Made by a program: the position numbers and the translations under genes. The notes beneath the pieces were generated by a model, which made no database searches, had not been told where the DNA came from, and worked only from the letters and a program-made list of their open reading frames with translations. From Oscillospiraceae bacterium (GTDB lineage: Bacteria > Bacillota > Clostridia > Oscillospirales > Ruminococcaceae), in the NCBI GenBank assembly GCA_017532085.1, contig JAFXJT010000018.1, positions 1 through 64,000 of the forward strand: a stretch of 64,000 nucleotides of DNA. The letters run 5' to 3'. Position 1 is the first letter of the stretch, and the number at the start of each line of letters is the position of its first letter. Shown here in pieces: positions 8,001 to 15,787 of this stretch.

Positions 8001-9633
8001 ACTGACACGCGAGCTGAACAAGCTGACTTATGATTCGTATTCATCAGCTGTGTCATGGTGCAATACGGAAAGCGCCTTCAAAGTGATCGGTTCCGAACTG
8101 GAACTGCGTGAGCATACAAATGCGTTTATCTATCATCTCGTCAACGGCTCAAACCGGTATACGGTAGACTGTGACGGCATTGCACTCAGCCAATCCGATA
8201 CCGCCATTTTCTCGCAGATTCTGCCCGAATCCTATGTTTGGAAAGATACGGCGAAATCTGCAGACCTTCACGATGCAATTCTCAAAAACAACGGTCTGGA
8301 AATCACGCTGAAAGCACTTAGCACCACAATGCTTTACGACCACATCGAGAAGAATCTGGATCCGTTTGTCGATGATAGCGAATTCAATGTTCCTTGCGGT
8401 GCAGGCTTCGTCAAAATGACGCTCAAAAAGGCAGTGTTTCAGCCGAATGATTCTGATGTTGACGGAGACGGTATCCGCGACTTCGAGGAAATCATGAACC
8501 AATACGTCCACTATGATGCGGATGGCAATCTGGTTATCCCTACGATACTCGATCTGATGAATGATCCGCATTTTGATGATCAGGCAAACAACCTGCTGAG
8601 ACATTACACGCAAAGCAAAGACGGAAGGATGATAGCCCTCGGAAATAAGATTTGCAAACAACCACTCATACCATTCTTCTCTGATCCGACAATCCCGGAT
8701 TCAGACGGTGACGGACTCCCGGACAACAGCGACAATCAGCCGCTCTCCGGATTCAACAGCCGTTATATCATCGTCGATTCGCTCCGTTATGAACCGCAGA
8801 TTGATTTCATGAACCCCAACAAGCTGGGAACCGGTTACACAGAATTTGATCCGAAATACGGAACGGTGGGAAAAGACGGACGCGAAAAGTGTTACGGACG
8901 CCGGGAACCTACGTTGGAAGACAATGCGCATCATGCACTTCTGATGTTAATGGCAACTGCCTGCCGGATTCCAATTATAACGAAAGGCGGCGGTTTCGTG
9001 AATTCGGGAGAATTGAGGGATTCATATCAAGCAGCCCGATATTTGCAGTGGTTTTTGAAGTGCAAAGGTCCAATGACGGTCACAACAGATGAAATGATTG
9101 AAATCGTTACCACAGAGCCGCGCAATCTCTTCCACTATATGCAGAGTGTCAACCGAATGATGGAACTGGGCGAAGAAACACTGCGAACAGGTGACACCAT
9201 TTGTTTTGCAACGGGCAATCTGGGCACAAAAGTCTGCTGCTATGCCGAAAAACACTGTGAATGGTTTCACCGAATCAGAATCAATCCGGGCGAATCTGTA
9301 ACGGATTGTACGCAATTCAAAAGCGAGGCATCCTATGATTGGGCATATGCGATCGGCGAGTCGTTCGGCAGCACAGTTTGTGAGATTGCCCGTGACGGCG
9401 ACACCTACTCAATGACGTACCGGTATATCCTTTCGGATTATTACGAATGGGGTTATCATATAGACGGCGGTGACAAAGAACAGCATATGCTGCATGAATG
9501 CGGACTGGCGAAGGAATACCCGGTTTATGGCTCTGTGATCAACACGATCAGTTGGAAAAAGGGCGAACGTCTTGATTTATATGACCAGGTGCTGAAGCAG
9601 ATGCAGAAATCACAGGATGATTCCGTTCAGTAA
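5056..9633 (+). CDS. Large secreted BspA-type LRR protein with dockerin, calcium repeats and VWA-like region
   Basis: This 1525-residue protein begins with a Sec signal peptide (about residues 1-40), after AGGAGG. Residues about 96-340 are BspA/DUF285-type leucine-rich repeats of period 26 (FDTSNVTNMYGMF pattern). Residues about 428-490 form a type I dockerin with two calcium loops (GDLNCDGNLSISDAV and ANADLDADSCITTMD), so the protein could bind a cohesin scaffold. Residues about 593-715 hold thrombospondin-3-like calcium repeats (DTDGDGLTDFQE), with further single copies near 1131 and 1213. Residues about 911-1090 resemble a VWA fold (PIDVVFVLQTAGPEYG), but the MIDAS DxSxS motif is degenerate. 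The last ~280 residues are unassigned and end in a compact domain (DYYEWGYH, LHECGLAKEYPVYG). An internal dockerin is unusual. Adhesion or cellulosome attachment is inferred. Confidence 0.85.
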   Translation: MKKHDFRRILSAAMACTVILGSVLSPAQNSFPYTQIAVAEETASGCSFDAETGVLTLSGEFSKEAVQAYSKNTAVKTVVTAEEGAVFPADCSNLFFSFCAETMDLSHADTSRVITMYNMFAHCSNLTSLDLSSFDTSNVTNMYGMFEHCWKLKSLNVTSFDTSRVTTMHGLFASCGSLESLDISNFNTSCVTSMAGMFNGCGSLESIDVSSFDTSGVVNFGVMFSGCARLTELDLSTFNTSKARYMSGMFSACYDLTDLDLSSFDTSNVREMGTMFRFCYSLKELNLASFNTAVTRDIDDMFTDCTELETIYVSDQWTTANIRTYGGDNLFNGCQALVGGNGTKYDPEHIDYKFAHIDSTSSPGYLTKGTPGRGGSWDGTKQHYYGIFEKPAAEADTEKQARPAMQQELNASEPETAVSEDSPAETNSFLPGDLNCDGNLSISDAVLLCRCVAEDSTLQISEAGLANADLDADSCITTMDITMMLRLLDERAAEGAPAYFILLGEYNEETQAVDLNWMCSEKTERVDILQSTDGAEYLILESFTDADAWSVPVSSLSGSVSFKAAYTTENQQTVESNIVQITLSDTGAAVTFPDSDGDGVEDVMESITGSDPQKTDTDGDGLTDFQEIYQTGTDPTKYGSVQSGKPDSAADSDFDGITNADELLMETNPLNHDTDGDGLYDGTEVNQYQTNPLLPDTDGDGLPDNFEIRYSLNPLSETTDEQNDADRIITQQISPISFVLQELNTADSPYSISAVAQVSGVADQEIAFENSGYTTALQNDALIGGVFDITIEDYCKTESIRVNLFVKEPYRSNTLNIYPEHGLFEGIKRLCLFRFYPEIGTLLPLVTQYDTLTNKVSADLTDGGTYCLMDMEIWLDMLNISPEDIEETESVTEPTAAEEQVEHRPKSLFAKSVPIDVVFVLQTAGPEYGKEIFEQQIQAIRSNCRKLFIDYTNVRVSVIEYQGWRSKLLKFNGRNYCTNITALTRELNKLTYDSYSSAVSWCNTESAFKVIGSELELREHTNAFIYHLVNGSNRYTVDCDGIALSQSDTAIFSQILPESYVWKDTAKSADLHDAILKNNGLEITLKALSTTMLYDHIEKNLDPFVDDSEFNVPCGAGFVKMTLKKAVFQPNDSDVDGDGIRDFEEIMNQYVHYDADGNLVIPTILDLMNDPHFDDQANNLLRHYTQSKDGRMIALGNKICKQPLIPFFSDPTIPDSDGDGLPDNSDNQPLSGFNSRYIIVDSLRYEPQIDFMNPNKLGTGYTEFDPKYGTVGKDGREKCYGRREPTLEDNAHHALLMLMATACRIPIITKGGGFVNSGELRDSYQAARYLQWFLKCKGPMTVTTDEMIEIVTTEPRNLFHYMQSVNRMMELGEETLRTGDTICFATGNLGTKVCCYAEKHCEWFHRIRINPGESVTDCTQFKSEASYDWAYAIGESFGSTVCEIARDGDTYSMTYRYILSDYYEWGYHIDGGDKEQHMLHECGLAKEYPVYGSVINTISWKKGERLDLYDQVLKQMQKSQDDSVQ

Positions 9634-9699
9634 ATTAAGCGAACAGTCTGCTGCACTGAATCCTTGACCAGATATAACAGCCTCAAATAATACAGATTA

Positions 9700-9718
9700 C
9701 GCCCGGCAATGCCGGGCG
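9700..9718 (+). terminator. GC-rich hairpin downstream of the LRR-dockerin gene
   Basis: A perfect 8-bp stem (CGCCCGGC/GCCGGGCG) with a 3-base loop lies about 70 bases after the stop. The following sequence is only modestly T-rich, so termination efficiency is uncertain. Confidence 0.5.
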
Positions 9719-9775
9719 ACTCTGTATATAATATAGTTATGTCTATACGGAATCTGGTGATTTCGTGTACACTTT

Positions 9776-9881
9776 CGTGTACACTTGCCCCGAAAAACAG
9801 GGTAAAAAAGGGGTATTTTTCTTCTTTTTCCGGCAAATCATTTCCGCATCAGGGTGAAGAAAAATGCCCTAAACACGTGTT
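9776..9881. repeat. Imperfect ~100-bp direct repeat, copy B
   Basis: Second copy of the repeat at 4801-4901, in the same orientation. A partial duplication of its first bases (cgtgtacac) lies just upstream at 9764. It ends about 30 bases from the 3' end of the tRNA-Val gene, a common integration target. Confidence 0.7.
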
Positions 9882-9910
9882 TTCCACGCATTTAGGACAT
9901 TTCACAAAAG

Positions 9911-9984
<74 letters not shown>

Positions 9985-9995
9985 ATGACTTTATT

Positions 9996-10024
9996 ATTAT
10001 AGCACATCCCAATGCATTTGTCAA
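9996..10024 (-). promoter_or_regulatory. Promoter of tRNA-Val
   Basis: On the minus strand TTGACA (10019-10024), 17-base spacer and TATAAT (9996-10001), about 12 bases upstream of the tRNA 5' end. Confidence 0.88.
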
Positions 10025-10227
10025 GCATTTTGTTTGATATTTTCATTCAAAGCACAAATCCCTTGGTGCGTGCGGCGATTCGTTCTGCAGCGTATGTTTT
10101 GTAACGGTTTTGCTTGCTGTCTCCTTAAAATACGGTGAGCCGGATTGAGATTTTGTGAAAACTCAACGGCAAATTCACAAAAAATGATGCATCCTCGCAT
10201 CATTCCCCCAAAAAGCATCGTGTCTTC

Positions 10228-10256
10228 TTGCAATTTTCAGCATGATATGCTATACT
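10228..10256 (+). promoter_or_regulatory. Promoter of the amino acid ABC operon
   Basis: TTGCAA (10228-10233), 17-base spacer, TATACT (10251-10256), about 75 bases upstream of the solute-binding protein start. The region 10025-10227 holds nothing else recognisable. Confidence 0.65.
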
Positions 10257-10332
10257 GTATGCGTGATTGCATTGCAGGCACTTGTCTGCAAAATGACAAA
10301 AGGACAGAAATCAGAAAGTGAGGAATCTCCCT

Positions 10333-11175
10333 ATGAAAAAAGTATCAGTTCTCAAGCGTATCTTCGCCGGTTTTTTGGCAGCAGGTATGCTTCTCGGCGG
10401 CGCAGGCTGCAGCAGCAACAGCAGCAGCAAATCCGACACCAACGCCACAGGCGATCAGTCTTTGCAGAAGGTTCTTGACAGCGGCAAGCTGATTCTCGGC
10501 CTGGATGCCACCTTCAAGCCCATGGGCTATACCAATGAAAAAGATGAGATCGTCGGCTTTGACAGCGATGTGGCTGCAGAGGTCTGCAAGAGAATGGGCG
10601 TCGAACTGGTCAAGCAGCCGATCAACTGGGATACCAAGGAAGAGGATCTTGACGGCGGCAGAATTGACTGCATCTGGAACGGTATGTCCATCAATCCCGA
10701 GCGTGCAAATCGCATGAATCTTTCCGAACCCTATATGAAGAATAAAATGGTATTCATCGTGCCTGCCAACAGCGAAGCAAAATCCATGAGCGATCTGGCC
10801 AACAGCAAGATCGGTGTACAAAACGGTTCTACCGCACAGACCATTCTGCAGGAATGTGAAATCGGCAGCACCATTACCGAATCTGCAATGGCAACCAACA
10901 TCGAGGCTATGCAGCAAATGGAGTTGGGTCTGGTCGATGCAGTATTCCTTGATGTAATCGTCGCAGATTATGAAATCAACATGGGCAACAAAGATTACCG
11001 TGTGCTGCCCGATGGTCTTGAGGAGGAAGAATATGCCATCGGCTTCCGCAAGAACGATAAGGCTCTGCGTGATAAGGTGCAGGAAATCCTCGGCGAAATG
11101 AAAAAAGACGGCAAACTCGGTGAAATCTCTACTGCATGGTTCGGCAGCGATATCACCACCGTATCTGCAAACTGA
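10333..11175 (+). CDS. Amino acid ABC transporter substrate-binding lipoprotein
   Basis: This 280-residue protein is a family 3 periplasmic-type binding protein for polar amino acids, tethered outside the membrane by a lipid. The N-terminus is a lipoprotein signal with lipobox LGGAGC, followed by a Ser/Asn linker. The mature part shows the family pattern: GKLILGLDATFKPMGY, IVGFDSDVAAEV, DCIWNGMSINPER and IGVQNGSTAQ. I chose the ATG at 10333, five codons after a GTG, because AGGA lies at proper spacing. It heads a three-gene operon with permease and ATPase. The ligand (Gln, His, Arg or cystine) is not resolved. Confidence 0.92.
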   Translation: MKKVSVLKRIFAGFLAAGMLLGGAGCSSNSSSKSDTNATGDQSLQKVLDSGKLILGLDATFKPMGYTNEKDEIVGFDSDVAAEVCKRMGVELVKQPINWDTKEEDLDGGRIDCIWNGMSINPERANRMNLSEPYMKNKMVFIVPANSEAKSMSDLANSKIGVQNGSTAQTILQECEIGSTITESAMATNIEAMQQMELGLVDAVFLDVIVADYEINMGNKDYRVLPDGLEEEEYAIGFRKNDKALRDKVQEILGEMKKDGKLGEISTAWFGSDITTVSAN

Positions 11176-11327
11176 ATCTCCGAAGCAGCAGCACCGCTTT
11201 CCGACTTGTTGAGGAAGGCGGTGCTTTTTGTCGTTTTATATCTTGCATTCTATATGCTTTTGTGATATAATGAGATAAAGTATGCCGATTGCTCGGTGAT
11301 TTTCTGCCAACAGGAGGAATGCTGCTC

Positions 11328-12032
11328 ATGACATTTGAAGAAATCCGGAAGGTCATATTGATATTGCTGGAATATCTGGCGCCTACACTGAAGGTGTTCG
11401 GATTCACTTTGCTGTATGCAATTCCATTGGGCATGATCGTTGCATTGCTGAAAATGTGCAAGATCAAGCCCATCTCATGGATCACCAATTTATACATCCT
11501 TGTCATGCGGGGCACGCCGTTGATGCTCCAGATTATTGTTGCATATTATGCGATCCCCATGCTGAAGCAGGCACAGAATCTGCCGGGATTCCTTGCAGGA
11601 TTCCTTGCCAGAATCAATATCCAAGATGAAAACTTTATGTTCAATGCGGTGCTGTTTGCCTTTGTCTTCAATTATGCCGCCTATTTTGCTGAGATTTTCC
11701 GAGGCGGTATCGAATCCATCCCCAAAGGACAATATGAGGCTGCCGCCGCTTTGAGCATGACAAAGATACAAACCTTCTTCCGTATCATTCTGCCGCAGGT
11801 GATCAAGCGTGTCGTACCGGCAAGCTCCAACGAAATCATCACACTGGTCAAGGACACCTCTCTTGCCAATGTTGTGGCTTATGCCGAAATCACACTGAAA
11901 GCAAAACAACAAATGCAGAACTATTCTTCACTGGTACCCTTATTCATCGCCGGTGCATTCTATTTCATTCTTGCTACCATTCTCACGCTGCTCTCGTCCT
12001 ATGTCGAGAAAAAGCTCAACTATTACAAATAA
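11328..12032 (+). CDS. Amino acid ABC transporter permease (HisM/GlnP family)
   Basis: This 234-residue integral membrane protein carries the His/Glu/Gln permease motifs MRGTPLMLQI and FNYAAYFAEIFRGGIESIPKGQYEAA, the latter being the EAA-type cytoplasmic loop that docks the ATPase. About five membrane segments are visible. The start at 11328 follows AGGAGG by about ten bases; an ATG at 11319 lies too close to that site. The gap from the binding protein is about 150 bases and contains no clear terminator. It should form the membrane channel with the neighbouring ATPase, probably as a homodimer since only one permease is present. Confidence 0.92.
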   Translation: MTFEEIRKVILILLEYLAPTLKVFGFTLLYAIPLGMIVALLKMCKIKPISWITNLYILVMRGTPLMLQIIVAYYAIPMLKQAQNLPGFLAGFLARINIQDENFMFNAVLFAFVFNYAAYFAEIFRGGIESIPKGQYEAAAALSMTKIQTFFRIILPQVIKRVVPASSNEIITLVKDTSLANVVAYAEITLKAKQQMQNYSSLVPLFIAGAFYFILATILTLLSSYVEKKLNYYK

Positions 12033-12044
12033 GGAGGAGCAAAT

Positions 12045-12800
12045 ATGGCTATGCTGGAAGTATCGCACCTCCGCAAGAGCTTTGGCTCTCTTGATGTGCT
12101 CAAGGATATTTCGTTTTCTGTGGAGAAAGGCGATGTCGTCGCAATCATCGGTCCCAGCGGATCGGGAAAATCCACACTGCTGCGCTGCATCAATCAGCTG
12201 GAAAAGGCAACCGAAGGTCAGATTTGTGTATGCGGCAATGAGATGCTCCATAAAACGGAAAACGGCACCGTTGCCTATGCCGATGCCAAAACGCTCCGTG
12301 AGATCCGACTGAAGATCGGTCTGGTGTTTCAGAATTTCAACCTGTTCCCTCATTTCACAGTACTGCGAAATATTACGGAAGCCCCGATGTGTGTTCTGAA
12401 GCAAGACAAAGCTGCAGCCGAAAAAACCGCCATGGAGCTGCTGGAGAAAATGGGGCTGTCTGCAAAAGCCAAATCCTACCCCTGTGAGCTTTCGGGTGGT
12501 CAGCAGCAGCGTGTTTCCATTGCCAGAGCACTGGCGCTGCATCCCGAAATCCTGTTTTTCGATGAACCGACCAGCGCCCTCGACCCTGAACTGACCGGAG
12601 AAATCCTCAAGGTCATCAAAGAGCTTGCCCAAGAGGGCATGACGATGGTCATCGTTACTCACGAAATGGCCTTTGCCCATGATGTGGCAGATCGTGTCAT
12701 CTTTATGGAAAACGGCGTGATCGTAGAAGATGGTACCCCTGATCTGGTATTTGGTGAACAGGCAAGTGAACGCACCAAGCAATTCCTTCAGCGCTATTAA
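12045..12800 (+). CDS. Amino acid ABC transporter ATP-binding protein (GlnQ family)
   Basis: This 251-residue ATPase has Walker A GPSGSGKSTLL, Q-loop VFQNFNLFPH, signature LSGGQQQRVSIARAL, Walker B ILFFDEPTSALDPE and the switch His in VTHEM. It starts 12 bases after the permease with AGGAGG upstream and completes the SBP-permease-ATPase importer. It is the only ABC ATPase in the window, so it is not an obvious energiser of the carbohydrate permeases at 17-26 kb, whose ATPases belong to the MalK/MsmX group. Confidence 0.95.
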   Translation: MAMLEVSHLRKSFGSLDVLKDISFSVEKGDVVAIIGPSGSGKSTLLRCINQLEKATEGQICVCGNEMLHKTENGTVAYADAKTLREIRLKIGLVFQNFNLFPHFTVLRNITEAPMCVLKQDKAAAEKTAMELLEKMGLSAKAKSYPCELSGGQQQRVSIARALALHPEILFFDEPTSALDPELTGEILKVIKELAQEGMTMVIVTHEMAFAHDVADRVIFMENGVIVEDGTPDLVFGEQASERTKQFLQRY

Positions 12801-12834
12801 TATCCTGCTTTCACACTTCCCCCAAAAGCAACCG

Positions 12835-12873
12835 AAAAGGCATCGTTCCCCCTATGGGAGCGATGCCTTTTTT
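12835..12873 (+). terminator. Terminator of the amino acid ABC operon
   Basis: A 16-bp stem (aaaaggcatcgttccc/gggagcgatgcctttt) with a 5-base loop and a T-run, 35 bases after the ATPase stop. It also serves the converging minus-strand gene. Confidence 0.93.
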
Positions 12874-12892
12874 GCCGTTTCATCGAATGGTC

Positions 12893-13894
12893 TTATCTGT
12901 TAGATAGCCTTGTTTTTTGCAAGGCAACCAGATCCGCTAGCAAAGACGATGCCATGGCAGATGCCGCAGTGGTAGTGGTTTCGGTGGTTGTAGTCCCGAA
13001 ATCAGCGGAGGAGCTGTTCGGATGGATCGGCTCTATGCTTTGAGGAGCTGTCGTTGTGGTGGTTGTGATTGTAGCGGTTGGTGCCGGTTCAAGGGTTGTT
13101 TCCTCCAATGCGGTGGAGTTTGTGACAGTTGTAGTATAATACCATGTCGTCATGGTGGTTGAAGTATACCCCGAGGTAGTAGTGGTCAATATAGGCGGTG
13201 TGGGTGTCGTTGTGGTCAGTCTTGTAACTGTTGACGTGGTTGTAGTAATGCGTGGTGGTGTTGTTGTCGTGATAGAAAATGAAGTGATCGGCGGCGTGGA
13301 ATCGGTTGTCGTAAGGATCGGTTTTGTCGTTGTGGGCAGCGTGGTGGTGTTTACAATGCTGCTTGCAGTCAGGGTGTCGGTTGCATCGGTTGTCTGTGTG
13401 GAAGATGCATTGCTGCCGCTGCTGATTCCATGGTCCGTCGTGATACCGGTAGTATCCGCAGTCGATACGGTATGGGTGCTGAGCGCAGTGGTCTCCGCTT
13501 GCATCGGCAGCTGCGATGTGGTCTGCACAGTCGTTTCCTCCGGATATGCAGAGCTTGAAGAATCCACATTGCTGCTATCGCCGATGTGCAGAGAAGGCAG
13601 ATTCTGCAGCGCCAGCGCAGAGCCGATGACAACAATTGCAAGACATGCCACCGCCATCAGATAATAGGATGGCTGACGATGCAGTCCCTTGCTCTGATGC
13701 AGCTTCACATCGCTTCTGACACGCTCGGGAACCGGCTGTGTCTGCAAGCCGCATTTTTTCAAAACACTTGCTTCTATTCGCTTTTGCACATCCGCATCTG
13801 CTTGCGGCAGCGGCAGATCCGATAACAATGCAGAAAGCTGCGTCTGCTCCATTTGATCAAACAATTGTTCCAGATCCTGTGTATCAAATGTCAT
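12893..13894 (-). CDS. Membrane partner of ECF sigma factor (putative anti-sigma) with Thr-rich ectodomain
   Basis: This 333-residue single-pass protein has a cytoplasmic part of about 90 residues, one membrane segment (YYLMAVACLAIVVIGSALAL) and a roughly 200-residue Thr/Ser-rich low-complexity outer part (long runs of TTT, with Pro and Ile). It has no zinc-finger HC2 motif. The ATG at 13894 is preceded by GGGAGGTG at good spacing and lies inside the last codons of the sigma gene (11-base overlap), so the two are translationally coupled. Coupling to an ECF sigma gene suggests an anti-sigma role. The Thr-rich tract may be O-glycosylated or span the wall; this is inference. Confidence 0.7.
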   Translation of the reverse strand: MTFDTQDLEQLFDQMEQTQLSALLSDLPLPQADADVQKRIEASVLKKCGLQTQPVPERVRSDVKLHQSKGLHRQPSYYLMAVACLAIVVIGSALALQNLPSLHIGDSSNVDSSSSAYPEETTVQTTSQLPMQAETTALSTHTVSTADTTGITTDHGISSGSNASSTQTTDATDTLTASSIVNTTTLPTTTKPILTTTDSTPPITSFSITTTTPPRITTTTSTVTRLTTTTPTPPILTTTTSGYTSTTMTTWYYTTTVTNSTALEETTLEPAPTATITTTTTTAPQSIEPIHPNSSSADFGTTTTETTTTAASAMASSLLADLVALQKTRLSNR

Positions 13895-14453
13895 CGCCAT
13901 CACCTCCCATCGCCTTTCTCAGTTTTGCTTTCGCACGAGAGATCCGCATTTCTACCGTGCCGGTACGCATAGAAAGCCGATCGGCAATTGCTGCCGCTGT
14001 TTCGCCGAAATAATACTTCCACAGTATGATGCTGCGATCCGGCTCTCCCAATGCATTGATGGCCGAAATCAAGGCTTGACAGCGTTCCTTTTGGAGATAT
14101 TGCTCCTCCGGAGACAAGATAGATCCGATGGGATCCGTCTGCTGCTCCTCCTCCAGAGATGCCGTCTGCACCGGCTGCGCAGCATACTTGCGATACCGAT
14201 CCACACAGCGCCGCGTGGTCATGGTAGCAAGCAGACCCCTTACACTCCCTTTTTCGGTGGTAAGCTGTTCTCGTTTTTGATAAAAGGCGAACAATACATC
14301 ACTGGTCAGCTCTTCCAGCTCTTCGTTACTGCAAATACCGCCGATTCTGCGCCGAGCAATGCTCATCACAAAGCCGGTATATTCCTGCACCAGTATCCGA
14401 CAGCCCTGAGCAGGATCCGTTTTCAGCAACTGCAGCAATTCTGCATCCGTCAC
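13884..14453 (-). CDS. ECF-type RNA polymerase sigma factor
   Basis: This 189-residue protein has region 2 (EYTGFVMSIARRRIG, SDVLFAFYQKREQL, RGLLATMTTRRCVDRYRK) and region 4 (LGEPDRSIILWKYYFGETAA, LSMRTGTVEMRISRAKAKLR), and no region 1.1 or 3, the layout of extracytoplasmic-function sigma factors. The start is GTG at 14453 after AGAGGTG. It overlaps the next gene, its likely membrane-bound inhibitor. I found no clear autoregulated promoter upstream, so its targets are unknown. Confidence 0.9.
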   Translation of the reverse strand: MTDAELLQLLKTDPAQGCRILVQEYTGFVMSIARRRIGGICSNEELEELTSDVLFAFYQKREQLTTEKGSVRGLLATMTTRRCVDRYRKYAAQPVQTASLEEEQQTDPIGSILSPEEQYLQKERCQALISAINALGEPDRSIILWKYYFGETAAAIADRLSMRTGTVEMRISRAKAKLRKAMGGDGDDI

Positions 14454-14524
14454 GCCTTTTCACCTCTCTTTTCGGCTTATTAGTAAATTCGTAAAGAGCC
14501 TCTTCATCCTCACAGATGACTCAA

Positions 14525-14568
14525 AAACAGCGTGTAATTCCCACGCCACGGGATCACACGCTGTATTG
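14525..14568 (-). terminator. Terminator hairpin between the flavoprotein and sigma genes
   Basis: A 9-bp stem (acagcgtgt/acacgctgt) lies about ten bases past the stop of the minus-strand flavoprotein gene. On the minus strand it is followed by ttttt. Confidence 0.7.
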
Positions 14569-14575
14569 ATATGGC

Positions 14576-15787
14576 TCATGCATTCTGTGCTGCAGCTTTC
14601 CCGACATAGCTTCCCGAAGCCCATGCCCACTCCAGATTGTATCCGCCGCAATCGCCATCAAGATCCAGCAGCTCTCCGCAAAAATACAAGCCTTTTGCAC
14701 ATCGGGATTCCAGATTGCGATCCACGGATTGTCCGGAGATGCCTCCTGCCGTTACCTGCGCCTGCGCAAAGCTTGCCATAGCAGCAACAGGAAACCGCCA
14801 ATCGGTCAGTTGACGCAGCAGTTGTTCTCTTGCCTTGGATGACGCAAACAGCGTTCCAATGCTGCCTTGCGCTTTGCCCAAAGCCTGCTTGATGCACACC
14901 GCACCGACTCGCTTTGGCAGCAGCCCAATCAGCAGATAGTCTGCTTCCGCATCCGCATATAAAGCAATCAGCTCTGAAAGCAGCTGTGTTGCCTCCTGCG
15001 CAGTTCGATCCGGCAGAAGATTCAGCGAAACCGTCATACGGTCACCATAGACCGCCGCCAGACGAGACAGATTGAAAATACAAATACCGGAAAGTGCGGT
15101 TTCGGTAAACTGCACCTCTCCGCGTTCTTGCTTGCGGATTTTTCCTTCCACAATCGCAGAAGCCATCGCCTGCACACGCATACCCTTGAGACTGCGCACC
15201 AGATTCGGATTCGTGGGAATAGGACACAGCGCAGGCAATGGTGTAATGATACGATGTCCCATTCGTTCCAGCATCGGCAGCAGATTGCCATCTGTGCCAT
15301 TGACCGGAGAAGCCGAACCACCCGCAGCCAGAATCACAGCATCCGCAGAATATCGTGCATTTTCGCACTCCGCAATCCAGCGTCCCCCTTGTTGAGACAA
15401 AGCTGTCAGCTTGGTATCGCAGCATATGGAAACGCCCAGCCGTTCACAGGCAAGGCGAAGCGCATCCAGCACCGATGCGGCTGCTCCGCTGCAAGGATAT
15501 TGTCTGCCTTCGCTGTCAGTACGGGTCAGCACGCCCAGTTTCCGGAAAAAGCGCACCGTATCAAATTGCTGCAAAATCTGTTTTGCCTGCGGCAATGTGC
15601 CATGATAATGTGCAAGCTCTTTGCCGGCATGTCCCAGATTGCAGCGGCCGTTTCCGGTTGCAAGGATTTTCTTTCCTACTCTCGGCAGGCGCTCCAGAAT
15701 TGTTACCTGTGCGCCGCATTCAGCAGCAGCAATGGCAGCGGATAAGCCCGAAGCGCCTCCTCCTGCAATCAGAATCTGTTTGCTCAT
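14576..15787 (-). CDS. NAD(P)/FAD-dependent oxidoreductase, HI0933/YhiN (BaiN-like) family
   Basis: This 403-residue flavoprotein starts with the dinucleotide-binding GGGASGLSAAIAAAECGA fold. It then has the family signature RVGKKILATGNGRCNLGH, and ends with GGISGQSVDR, LYFCGELLDLDGDCGGYN and WAWASG, all typical of the HI0933 family. Members are FAD proteins of poorly known substrate; BaiN of Clostridium scindens acts on bile acids, but most relatives are not shown to do so. Its ATG overlaps the stop of the upstream membrane gene by four bases, so the two are likely co-translated. Confidence 0.9.
   Translation of the reverse strand: MSKQILIAGGGASGLSAAIAAAECGAQVTILERLPRVGKKILATGNGRCNLGHAGKELAHYHGTLPQAKQILQQFDTVRFFRKLGVLTRTDSEGRQYPCSGAAASVLDALRLACERLGVSICCDTKLTALSQQGGRWIAECENARYSADAVILAAGGSASPVNGTDGNLLPMLERMGHRIITPLPALCPIPTNPNLVRSLKGMRVQAMASAIVEGKIRKQERGEVQFTETALSGICIFNLSRLAAVYGDRMTVSLNLLPDRTAQEATQLLSELIALYADAEADYLLIGLLPKRVGAVCIKQALGKAQGSIGTLFASSKAREQLLRQLTDWRFPVAAMASFAQAQVTAGGISGQSVDRNLESRCAKGLYFCGELLDLDGDCGGYNLEWAWASGSYVGKAAAQNA

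Noticed and set aside
13000..13420. Plus-strand open frame rich in Val (long VVV runs) opposite the sigma-partner gene
   Set aside because: It is the antisense of the Thr-rich tract (ACN codons read back as GTN) and has no ribosome binding site.
13884..13903. Sigma factor and its partner read as a single frameshifted gene
   Set aside because: The downstream gene has its own GGGAGGTG site and in-frame ATG, and the overlap is the normal coupling seen for sigma/anti-sigma pairs.
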